From: Mucilaginibacter sp. UR6-11 | Lineage (GTDB): Bacteria > Bacteroidota > Bacteroidia > Sphingobacteriales > Sphingobacteriaceae | DNA length: 64,000 nucleotides | Direction: 5' to 3' | NCBI RefSeq assembly: GCF_020880695.1 | Contig: NZ_JAJIWO010000005.1 | Location: forward strand, 62,001-126,000 | Shown: positions 19,843-26,474 of the stretch, in pieces | Layout of the letters: each line of letters opens with the position of its first letter | How positions within the stretch are numbered: position 1 is the stretch's first letter | Position numbers and translations under genes: made by a program | Notes under the pieces: generated by a model | The model's input: the letters and a program-made list of their open reading frames with translations, nothing else | What the model was told of the DNA's origin: nothing | Databases searched by the model: none

Positions 19843-19869
19843 TAAATATAAAATAAACAGATGCTACAA
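19843..19869 (-). promoter_or_regulatory. Candidate Bacteroidota promoter for the T9SS trio
   Basis: Read on the minus strand, TATATTTA (19850-19843) is one base from the TAnnTTTG -7 consensus, and a TTG (19869-19867) lies 16 nt before it. The start codon of the CHU_C gene follows 27 nt later. Confidence 0.3.
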
Positions 19870-19998
19870 TATCTTTGAAGTTTATTGCGCAATTTATTCA
19901 CCCCCAACAATATTAATTATTTGAAAACGAAATTATATTAATTACCTAAAGAATAATAATCGAAGGTTTAACAATATTTTAATAATGAGTTTTAACGT

Positions 19999-20031
19999 AA
20001 AAAGCCGGTCGTTGGTTACGACCGGCTTTTT
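19999..20031 (-). terminator. Strong hairpin terminator after the tryptophan-rich lipoprotein gene
   Basis: A perfect 13-bp stem (19999-20011 with 20019-20031) has a 7-nt loop. The arms end in A5/T5, so it can work on either strand; its position 19 nt after the stop of the leftward lipoprotein gene indicates the minus strand. Confidence 0.85.
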
Positions 20032-20050
20032 AAATTTCCTTTTTTTCTTT

Positions 20051-20341
20051 TTATATCCAATGGCCTCTGTGCCAGGTATAACCGCGCGGCCCCGAATACC
20101 AGCTGCCGCTAACCCAGGTTCTGCCCGCACGCGGCCTTACCCAATGGCCCCCGATATAATTATAACGTCCGCCGCTCCATACCCATTCCCCACCAATCCA
20201 TACCGCACCTGCATATGGTGAAACCGGTCTTACATAATAAGGTTCTTCGGGGTATGAAGCTACATAATATTCGCCGGCACATGAAGTTAATAAACTGCCG
20301 GTTAAGGCCAATAATATTCCAATTTTTGCTATTGTTTTCAT
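20051..20341 (-). CDS. Small YXWGXW-type tryptophan-rich lipoprotein
   Basis: A 96-residue protein with a lipoprotein signal (GSLLTSC, Cys21). The mature part is rich in Trp, Gly and Tyr and contains short repeats of the form W-x-G-G-x-W or G-x-W (WIGGEWVW, YIGGHWV, WVSGSWY, WHRGHWI), as in YXWGXW-repeat proteins. Proteins of this group are small envelope proteins of unknown function in proteobacteria and Bacteroidota. It is transcribed alone and ends at a strong terminator. Confidence 0.75.
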   Translation of the reverse strand: MKTIAKIGILLALTGSLLTSCAGEYYVASYPEEPYYVRPVSPYAGAVWIGGEWVWSGGRYNYIGGHWVRPRAGRTWVSGSWYSGPRGYTWHRGHWI

Positions 20342-20391
20342 CTCTCAACGTTTATTTTATTGACAGCTGATTATTGAAAAAGTTTAATTTT

Positions 20392-21282
20392 TTATTTGCT
20401 AAACCTGTCGGCTACTATTAATTCTTTGTTTCCGACGGTATATTTATAAAATCCGCTCCCAGTTTTAACGCCCAGGTTTTTAGTTGCAACCATATCAATT
20501 AGCAGGGGACAGGGCGCATATTTTTCATTGTTGAAACCAGTATATAATACCTTCATAATTGCCAGGCAAACATCCAGCCCGATAAAATCTGCTAACTGTA
20601 GCGGCCCCATTGGGTGTGACATACCCAGTTTCATAACTGTATCTATTTCTTCTACGCCGGAAACCTGCTCATACAGCGCATAAACAGCTTCATTTATCAT
20701 TGGCATTAATATACGGTTGGCTACAAAACCAGGCGCATCATTTACTTCTACTGGGATTTTATCCAGTTGTTTAGCCAGCTCCATTATGGTTGCGGTAACT
20801 GTATCCGTTGTTTCTTTGCCTTTTATTACCTCAACCAGCTTCATTAACGGAACAGGATTCATAAAGTGCATACCAATCACATTGCCCGGGTTGCTGGTTA
20901 CAGCGGCAATCTGTGTTATAGATATGGATGAGGTGTTTGATGCAAGTATAACATCAGCACCGCAAATTTCACTCAATTGTTTAAACAGGTTTAATTTAAT
21001 GTCGTGATCCTCGGTGGCGGCTTCAACAACAAGTCCGGCGTTTTTAACAGCTTGTTTCAGATCAGTATAAGTTTTAATTCTGCTTAAAGTAACTATTTTC
21101 AGCTGATCGGTTATTGTGCCTTTTTTAATTTGCTTATCGAGGTTATTGGTGATAATTGAAATCGCCCGTTGCAGTGCTTCATTGTTTATATCTGCCAGCG
21201 CTACATCAAAGCCATGCTGAGCAAAAGTATGTGCAATCCCATTGCCCATAGTTCCTGAACCTATTACTGCAATTTTTTTCAT
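20392..21282 (-). CDS. 3-hydroxyacyl-CoA (3-hydroxybutyryl-CoA) dehydrogenase
   Basis: A 296-residue cytoplasmic enzyme. The N-terminal Rossmann fold begins IGSGTMGNGIAHTFAQHG (NAD-binding), and conserved catalytic and interface elements follow: SNTSSISIT, GMHFMNPVPLMKLVE (catalytic His), and DAPGFVANRI leading to the C-terminal helical domain. It oxidises (S)-3-hydroxyacyl-CoA to 3-oxoacyl-CoA with NAD+, or works in reverse in butyrate-type metabolism. Length is normal for the monofunctional Hbd/PaaH family. It sits 11 nt downstream of bioD and is probably co-transcribed with bioF and bioD, which is an uncommon partner and may reflect read-through rather than shared function. Confidence 0.9.
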   Translation of the reverse strand: MKKIAVIGSGTMGNGIAHTFAQHGFDVALADINNEALQRAISIITNNLDKQIKKGTITDQLKIVTLSRIKTYTDLKQAVKNAGLVVEAATEDHDIKLNLFKQLSEICGADVILASNTSSISITQIAAVTSNPGNVIGMHFMNPVPLMKLVEVIKGKETTDTVTATIMELAKQLDKIPVEVNDAPGFVANRILMPMINEAVYALYEQVSGVEEIDTVMKLGMSHPMGPLQLADFIGLDVCLAIMKVLYTGFNNEKYAPCPLLIDMVATKNLGVKTGSGFYKYTVGNKELIVADRFSK

Positions 21283-21293
21283 AAGGCTTATAA

Positions 21294-21899
21294 TTAAAGG
21301 TCTATTTTAATCCGCGCTATATTTTGTTTGTTAATATCATTAATTGCCGGGATGATTATAGTTTTACATTTGGCGTAACCGGTAATTACACTTTCTGACC
21401 ACTCATCGCTATCGCCATTAAATATAATGGCTTTTAAAGGTATGTTTCTGCTCTTTAATGCATCTAATGACAGTAAGGTATGATTGATACTACCCAGGTA
21501 ATGTTTTACGATCAAAACCACTTCGGTATTTAATTGCTGTATCAAATCGATCATTAAAAAATCCTCATTTAAGGGAACCATGAGCCCACCGGCCCCTTCT
21601 ATAACTAATTGATTGTCAGTGCATGGTTTGGCTATTGTTAAAGGATCAATCCTAATACCATCAAGCGCCGCCGATTTATGCGGAGAATAGGGCTGTGTTA
21701 AACGATAGGCTTCCGGATGAAAAATAGATTTGGTATTGGAGACCAGCTCTTTTACTTTTAAAGTATCGCTGTTTTCCAGGTCGCCTGATTGTATGGGTTT
21801 CCAATAATCAGCCTTCAGGCTTTCAACCAAAATGGCCGAGACAATGGTTTTGCCAATGCCAGTACCAATCCCTGTGATAAATAATGGTTTATGATGCAT
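21294..21899 (-). CDS. bioD: Dethiobiotin synthetase
   Basis: A 201-residue P-loop enzyme that closes the ureido ring of dethiobiotin from 7,8-diaminononanoate, CO2 and ATP in biotin synthesis. The N-terminus holds the P-loop TGIGTGIGKTIVSA; KPIQSGD and EGAGGLMVPL are further family motifs. Length fits the short BioD type. The start overlaps the end of bioF by 11 nt, so the two are translationally coupled. The bioA and bioB genes are not in this window. Confidence 0.93.
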   Translation of the reverse strand: MHHKPLFITGIGTGIGKTIVSAILVESLKADYWKPIQSGDLENSDTLKVKELVSNTKSIFHPEAYRLTQPYSPHKSAALDGIRIDPLTIAKPCTDNQLVIEGAGGLMVPLNEDFLMIDLIQQLNTEVVLIVKHYLGSINHTLLSLDALKSRNIPLKAIIFNGDSDEWSESVITGYAKCKTIIIPAINDINKQNIARIKIDL

Positions 21900-23028
21900 T
21901 TGCTAAAGTATTGATTTTATGAGCCAATAAATTTATTTCCCCGGTGGTGTTAAATGAATGCAGGCAAATTCTTATTCTTTCGCTTCCCTGAGGTACAGTA
22001 GGGCTTACTATCGCCCGGACATCAAAACCTGCCCGTTGTAATTCGGCTGCTGTGTCAGTGGCTTTCTGACTGCTTTTAAGTACTATACATTGGATCGAAC
22101 TGTCGCTTTCAATCAAGTTACAGGGACTATCTGCCGTTAGTTTTATTGCTTGTTTAAATAAGGCGATGTTTTTGCGCAATTGTTCTGTTTCAATAGCTTC
22201 ATTAATCAACATATCGGAAGCTGCTTTTATGCCCGCAAGCTGATGGAACGGAGCGGCGGTAGTATAAATAAATGACCGGGCAAAATTAATAAGGTATTGC
22301 CTTAACAAATTGCTGCCTAATATAACGGCACCATGACAGCCTAATGCTTTACCAAAGGTTACTGTACGGGCAAAGATGCGGTCTTGCAGTCCTAAATTGG
22401 TAACGATGCCTGTTTTATATAAACCGACCGCATGGGCCTCATCTACGATCAGGTTGGCGCCGTATTTTTCTGTCAGCGTCAGTATTTCAGCAAGGGGGGG
22501 TGTATCGCCATCCATAGAGTATACGCTTTCTATTACAACATAAACTATCCCTTTGGCGCGCTGTAATTTGGCTTCTAAGCTCACCAGGTCATTATGTTTA
22601 AAGGTGTACCGGTTTGCATTGCTTAGGCGCCCGCCGTCAATTATAGACGCATGTATCAGTTCATCATTAATTATGGTATCACCGCGTTGGGGTAGGGATG
22701 ACAGCAGGCCTAAATTAGCGTCATAGCCCGAATTAAACAGTAACGCGGCCTCGCTATTAAATAATGCGGCAATTTCCCGTTCCAGGAATTCAGTATAAAC
22801 GAGGTTCCCCGATATTAATCTTGAGCCGGTGGCGCCATTTAAACTGGAATGTTTATTTAACTCAGCCGCTATATTGTTTTTAAGTACAGACGAACGGGCG
22901 AAACCCAGGTAATCGTTCGAGCAAAAATCTACCAGGCTATTTTCAGGTTTTAGGGATCTGTAACTTCCTGCCTGTTGCCTGGCTGTAAGCCGTGCTCTAA
23001 TGTGGTTTTCTGCTGTCGTCAATGCCAA
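21889..23028 (-). CDS. bioF: 8-amino-7-oxononanoate synthase
   Basis: A 379-residue PLP enzyme (alpha-oxoamine synthase family) that condenses pimeloyl thioester with alanine in biotin synthesis. Seen are FCSNDYLGF near residue 33, GSTGSRLISGN-like GATGSRLISG, VDEAHAVGLY (PLP pyridine-binding Asp), and the Schiff-base lysine in TFGKALG (Lys227). The end RIRICLHSFNT fits the family. It is the first gene of bioF-bioD-3-hydroxyacyl-CoA dehydrogenase and overlaps bioD. A terminator of the upstream gene lies just before its start, so its promoter must overlap that hairpin region or lie within it. Confidence 0.93.
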   Translation of the reverse strand: MALTTAENHIRARLTARQQAGSYRSLKPENSLVDFCSNDYLGFARSSVLKNNIAAELNKHSSLNGATGSRLISGNLVYTEFLEREIAALFNSEAALLFNSGYDANLGLLSSLPQRGDTIINDELIHASIIDGGRLSNANRYTFKHNDLVSLEAKLQRAKGIVYVVIESVYSMDGDTPPLAEILTLTEKYGANLIVDEAHAVGLYKTGIVTNLGLQDRIFARTVTFGKALGCHGAVILGSNLLRQYLINFARSFIYTTAAPFHQLAGIKAASDMLINEAIETEQLRKNIALFKQAIKLTADSPCNLIESDSSIQCIVLKSSQKATDTAAELQRAGFDVRAIVSPTVPQGSERIRICLHSFNTTGEINLLAHKINTLANAS

Positions 23029-23045
23029 AAAATTTTAGCTAAAAT

Positions 23046-23078
23046 AAAGAAAGCCCCGGTTTTATCGGAGCTTTCTTT
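23046..23078 (-). terminator. Hairpin terminator of the 23.1-kb LTxxQ-like gene
   Basis: Arms 23046-23058 and 23066-23078 form a 13-bp stem with one G-U pair on the minus strand (a C-A mismatch on the plus strand), and end in T-rich sequence. It lies 18 nt after the stop codon at 23096. Confidence 0.8.
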
Positions 23079-23095
23079 ATAATATCATTTTTTGA

Positions 23096-23458
23096 TTAAT
23101 TGCCTTGCATGCGGGCTTTCATTTGTGCAGCGCGCTCATCTGCTATTTTTTGATAAGCCTTAGCCTGGTCGGCAGTTAAAACTGCTTTAATTTTTGCGTC
23201 GGTTACGGGCATCATTTTCATGAAAGCACCCATCATTAAGCTGCGGTCGCCGTTTGCGGCAGTCATTAAGCTATCACGCTTTTTTGCAGCTTCAGTATAA
23301 ATAGCCGTGATTTTTGCAGCCTGGTCATCGGTAATGCCCGTGATTTGCTCTTTTAAACGGTCAGTTTGTTCTTTCGGGGTTCTTCGGTTGCCGCCCTGGG
23401 CTAAGCTAACAGCGCTAACGCCAATTACAAAAGCGCATACTAATAATAACTTTTTCAT
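23096..23458 (-). CDS. Small periplasmic LTxxQ/Spy-like protein (copy 1)
   Basis: A 120-residue protein with a signal peptide (AVSLA-QG). The mature part is helical and charged, with PKEQTDRLKEQITGITDDQAAKITAIY near the start and AVLTADQAKAYQKI near the end; the LTADQ element resembles the LTxxQ motif of CpxP/Spy-type periplasmic chaperones and stress sensors. It is a paralogue of the next gene upstream (23604-23996), sharing almost the whole signal peptide and the same helix plan. Its exact role is unknown; envelope stress is a guess from the family. Confidence 0.7.
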   Translation of the reverse strand: MKKLLLVCAFVIGVSAVSLAQGGNRRTPKEQTDRLKEQITGITDDQAAKITAIYTEAAKKRDSLMTAANGDRSLMMGAFMKMMPVTDAKIKAVLTADQAKAYQKIADERAAQMKARMQGN

Positions 23459-23559
23459 CTTTGGTGTTGTTTTATTTGGTTTATTATAAAGATAACGGGT
23501 TATAACACAATATTCAATGTGTAACTTAATTGTTGCTATGGATGCAATCCGTTATAAAT

Positions 23560-23588
23560 AATAAAAGCGCCCGGTAGCCGCTCTTATT
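23560..23588 (-). terminator. Hairpin terminator of the 23.6-kb LTxxQ-like gene
   Basis: Arms 23560-23569 and 23579-23588 form a 10-bp stem with one G-U pair when read on the minus strand, ending in T-rich sequence. It lies 15 nt after the stop at 23604. Confidence 0.65.
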
Positions 23589-23603
23589 AATATGCTTTTA
23601 ATA

Positions 23604-23996
23604 TTAGTTTCCGTTTCCGTTACTATTTTGCTGCTGTCTTGCAGCTATATCAGCCAACTGTTTTTTATAAATAGTGGCCTGATCAGGTGTCAAAATAGCG
23701 AGGATCTTTTCAGTGGTCGCTTTCCTTAACGCTTGTTGAGCGGGCCTTATTGCAGCTCTGTCGCCACCTGCATTAGCAGTTCTTAAGCTATCCTGAACTT
23801 TAACCTGAGCAGCATAAATAGCTGTTACTTTTGCCACCTGGTCGTCATTAAGTGTTAATTGCTTTTTTAACCTTTCAGTCATTTGTGCCGGATTTCTTCT
23901 GCCGCGACCCTGACCACCCTGGGCTGTTTGATCCTGTGCGAAACTAACAGCGCTAACACCGAACACAAAGGCGCATACTAATAATAACTTTTTCAT
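23604..23996 (-). CDS. Small periplasmic LTxxQ/Spy-like protein (copy 2)
   Basis: A 130-residue secreted protein with a signal peptide (AVSFA-QD), then a Gly/Arg-rich linker (GGQGRGRRNP) and a helical domain with MTERLKKQLTLNDDQVAKVTAIYAAQ and AILTPDQATIYKKQ. The tail is Gln/Asn-rich. It is a tandem paralogue of the gene at 23096-23458; both signal peptides begin MKKLLLVCAFV.GVSAVS and their DNA is nearly identical over the first 60 nt. Each copy has its own terminator, so they are probably separate units. Confidence 0.7.
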   Translation of the reverse strand: MKKLLLVCAFVFGVSAVSFAQDQTAQGGQGRGRRNPAQMTERLKKQLTLNDDQVAKVTAIYAAQVKVQDSLRTANAGGDRAAIRPAQQALRKATTEKILAILTPDQATIYKKQLADIAARQQQNSNGNGN

Positions 23997-24066
23997 TTTC
24001 TTTTCGATTTATTGTTTGGTGTTTTGATAAAGTTAAATGAATAAGGTTTAACAATGATACTGTAAC

Positions 24067-24840
24067 TTAATTGTTGCCTTCCAGTTTTGCAATCGACCTT
24101 TGCATTTGTGCCATCATATTGGTAAGGCTTTCCATGGTTGGTTCGGGTGCGGGCAGCGGCAGATGCGTGGATATATATGCCTTAGCTTTCCATACTTCTA
24201 AAATATCTTCACCGTTAATTTCATAAGGTTCATAGACCGGATTGTCAGATACCAGCTTCAGCTTCTTATTATCTTTAAATTTATTGCCGATACGTTTATA
24301 AACCACCCCATCGTTTTTTGATATAATAACGTAAGTTTCTGATGGTTTAATATCACCCCAATTCTCTACATACTCACCTATAATAGTAGTGCCCGAAACG
24401 AGCGGTAACATTGAATCGCCTTTTATTTCAAACCCACGGTACGTGCCCTGTTTAAACATGGGCAGGTATAACTTAGGGAGCTGCGCCACATATTCAGGGT
24501 CGGCATAGCCATTCATATAGCCGGCGCTTGCTTTTAACGGCACCATCTCTATATTCTCATTATCTTCTTTATCAACCGATATACTTAACACGCGTAAGCC
24601 GCCCTGGTTAGGCTTGGGTTTAGCTAGCCATTTCTCATCAATGGTCTCGTTTATAAAGTCATCAACAGTAATTTCAAAAAACGATGCTATATTTTTTAGC
24701 AAATCATACTTGGGTTCGGCTCTTTCTTCTTCATAAGCGCCCACCAACGATCGTTTTATACCTACCTGATCTGCAAACTGTTGCTGGGTAAGGCCTTTCT
24801 TTTTCCTGAGAAATTTAATATTTGATGAAATTTTTGTCAT
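24067..24840 (-). CDS. XRE-family repressor with C-terminal S24 (LexA/CI-like) domain
   Basis: A 257-residue regulator from the ATG at 24840; an upstream in-frame ATG at 24882 would add 14 residues without family match. Residues about 3-60 are an XRE helix-turn-helix (FLRKKKGLTQQQFADQVGIKRSLVGAYEEER). Residues about 110-225 match the S24 fold, with the serine region FEIKGDSMLPL and the lysine in DGVVYKRIG as candidate catalytic dyad, and an upstream alanine-glycine pair region (LKASAGYMNGY) where cleavage could occur. A helical tail of about 30 residues ends the protein. It is divergent from a GIY-YIG-like gene, and repeats in the shared promoter region suggest autoregulation. Confidence 0.85.
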   Translation of the reverse strand: MTKISSNIKFLRKKKGLTQQQFADQVGIKRSLVGAYEEERAEPKYDLLKNIASFFEITVDDFINETIDEKWLAKPKPNQGGLRVLSISVDKEDNENIEMVPLKASAGYMNGYADPEYVAQLPKLYLPMFKQGTYRGFEIKGDSMLPLVSGTTIIGEYVENWGDIKPSETYVIISKNDGVVYKRIGNKFKDNKKLKLVSDNPVYEPYEINGEDILEVWKAKAYISTHLPLPAPEPTMESLTNMMAQMQRSIAKLEGNN

Positions 24841-24918
24841 AAAATTTGCATTTGCTAAAATTATTAGTATTTTTATGCTCATAAAATTAGTAATTATTTT
24901 TTAACCAGCAAATTTTAT
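24839..24918. promoter_or_regulatory. Divergent operator region with inverted and direct repeats
   Basis: Between the XRE repressor and the GIY-YIG-like gene, an 11-bp inverted repeat (ATAAAATTTGC at 24839-24849, GCAAATTTTAT at 24908-24918) frames two direct repeats starting TAAAATTA (near 24857 and 24884). Sites of this kind flanking both promoters are typical for HTH dimers; binding by the adjacent repressor is inferred. Confidence 0.4.
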
Positions 24919-24924
24919 TATCAA

Positions 24925-25281
24925 ATGAAACGCTTTATCTACATTATTACAGACAGAAACAGGAATAATTTACATGTGGGCCTTTGCTCTGATCTATTAA
25001 AAACGCTTAATTTTTACAGCGAAATGCCTACGTTATTTTTTGACAGTGCACAGCAGCTAAACAGGCTGGTTTATTTTGAAGAGATTAATACCGAAGAAAT
25101 GGCAATGGAGCGTTTTAAAACGGTAAGTACTTATACCCGGCCCCAAAAAGAAAAAATGATCAGACCCGTAAACCCCGACTGGGTAGATCTGACCATTGGA
25201 TTAAATTATGAAAGCAGCGTGCGTACCCGGCCGCAGCTACGTCCGGCAATTAGCGCGCGCCGTAGTTCAGTTACTTTTTGA
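24925..25281 (+). CDS. Short GIY-YIG-like protein
   Basis: A 118-residue protein. The start FIYIITDRNRNNLHVGLCSDL keeps the spacing of the GIY-YIG nuclease motif (here IYI ... HVG), followed by a helix and a strand pair as in UvrC/YhbQ-type domains. Key residues such as the usual arginine after the second motif and the metal-binding glutamate are not clear, so activity is doubtful. The C-terminal 30 residues are Arg/Ser-rich and could bind nucleic acid. It is divergent from the XRE/S24 repressor and probably controlled by it. Its last 11 nt overlap the 3' end of the convergent msrB gene. Confidence 0.6.
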   Translation: MKRFIYIITDRNRNNLHVGLCSDLLKTLNFYSEMPTLFFDSAQQLNRLVYFEEINTEEMAMERFKTVSTYTRPQKEKMIRPVNPDWVDLTIGLNYESSVRTRPQLRPAISARRSSVTF

Positions 25282-25747
25282 TAAATTTTAGTGCGCCCGA
25301 ATTCATGCAGTATCTTTTGCCCCCCCTGTCTGCAGGGCCGTCATCAAATACATGGCCCAGGTGCAGTCCAGTACTGCGTTCTATAACTTCGTTACGCGTT
25401 TCACCGTAACTGTTATCGGTTACGATCTTGATTTTTTTCATATCAACCGGCTTAACAAAGCTGGGCCAGCCGGTTCCGCTATCATATTTATCTTCTGATG
25501 AAAACAGAACGTCGCCGGTAGCAGCGCTTACGTAAACCCCTTTTTCATGGTTATTATAATAGGCATTTTGGTATGGGGCTTCGGTGCCGCTTTCCACCAT
25601 AATATGATAGGCATTGGCATTAAGTACTTTTTTCCATTCAGCAGCCGGCTTGCTTAGTCTTTTAGCATTATTTTGTCCGTTGCTGTTTTGACAGCCAAAG
25701 GCGGTTACTACAACTAATGCCGTTACCGCTAAAATTAATTTTTTCAT
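25271..25747 (-). CDS. msrB: Peptide-methionine (R)-S-oxide reductase, lipoprotein form
   Basis: A 158-residue protein from the ATG at 25747; a longer in-frame start at 25807 would spoil the signal peptide. A lipobox-like segment ends at Cys19 (TAFGC), so the enzyme is probably tethered in the periplasm. The MsrB fold is clear: SGTEAPYQNAYYNN, YDSGTGWPSF, STGLHLGHVFDDGP and the catalytic Cys in RYCMNSGALKF. It reduces methionine-R-sulfoxide in proteins. The two CxxC zinc sites of classic MsrB are absent and no other cysteine remains for a resolving role, so it looks like a one-cysteine type. It ends 11 nt inside the convergent GIY-YIG-like gene. Confidence 0.92.
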   Translation of the reverse strand: MKKLILAVTALVVVTAFGCQNSNGQNNAKRLSKPAAEWKKVLNANAYHIMVESGTEAPYQNAYYNNHEKGVYVSAATGDVLFSSEDKYDSGTGWPSFVKPVDMKKIKIVTDNSYGETRNEVIERSTGLHLGHVFDDGPADRGGKRYCMNSGALKFIKK

Positions 25748-25819
25748 GATTTGTAGTCTTTTAGGATTATAACTAACTACGTAGATATATTTTGCATGGT
25801 TTGTCATGCCTGTGCAAGC

Positions 25820-26437
25820 TTAAATATTTTTAAACCTGGGCATTAGTACGCCGGTAACAATATGGATTAAGCCGTTGTTCTGCCCCAGGTTAAATGTGCT
25901 TATCACGCTTTGCCCCCCATTCTCGTCAATTAAAACAATGTTATGGTTTGAGTCGAGCTTAGCCATTAACTTATTTCCGGTGAGCGTTATTAACGTTGCC
26001 AGCCCTTTATTTGAATTTATCTGATGAACAATGTCTTTTGAGGTAACTACTCCGGGTAATGCATGATAGGTTATAAAAGCAATCATATCATATTTGCGCT
26101 CAGGCCTTTGCAGACTGTCTAATTTGCCGGCCGACAAATTTGCAAAAGCCTGATTAGTAGGTGCAAAAACGGTAATAGGGCCTTTGCTTCTAAAAGTTTG
26201 ATCTAAACCGGCGCGTTTTACCACTTTATAAAAAGTATTTAGTTCTGGCGAGTTATAAATGTTGGTGACGATATCGGTAGCAGAAGACATGGCGGCGCCC
26301 TCCGACTTTTTTAATGAAGAACTGGTCAGCCTGGGCTGCCTGGCCAGGGAATCCTTTCCTACTGCAGGCGCATTTTGGGCAAAGACATTTAAACCGGCTA
26401 ACAATATCAAACAAACCAAAGAAGTTATTTTACTCAT
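25820..26437 (-). CDS. Secreted fasciclin (FAS1) domain protein
   Basis: A 205-residue protein from the ATG at 26437, with a signal peptide (NVFA-QN). After a low-complexity linker a single FAS1 domain covers residues about 65-205: the FRSKGPITVFAPTNQAFANL H1-type motif, the central YHALPG segment and the closing NGLIHIVTGVLMP. Such domains mediate adhesion or are of unknown role in Bacteroidota, where they often occur singly. It follows the msrB region on the same strand with a 72-nt gap. Confidence 0.88.
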   Translation of the reverse strand: MSKITSLVCLILLAGLNVFAQNAPAVGKDSLARQPRLTSSSLKKSEGAAMSSATDIVTNIYNSPELNTFYKVVKRAGLDQTFRSKGPITVFAPTNQAFANLSAGKLDSLQRPERKYDMIAFITYHALPGVVTSKDIVHQINSNKGLATLITLTGNKLMAKLDSNHNIVLIDENGGQSVISTFNLGQNNGLIHIVTGVLMPRFKNI

Positions 26438-26474
26438 GCTTATATAACCCAAAAGCTATTGATATGTTTAATAA

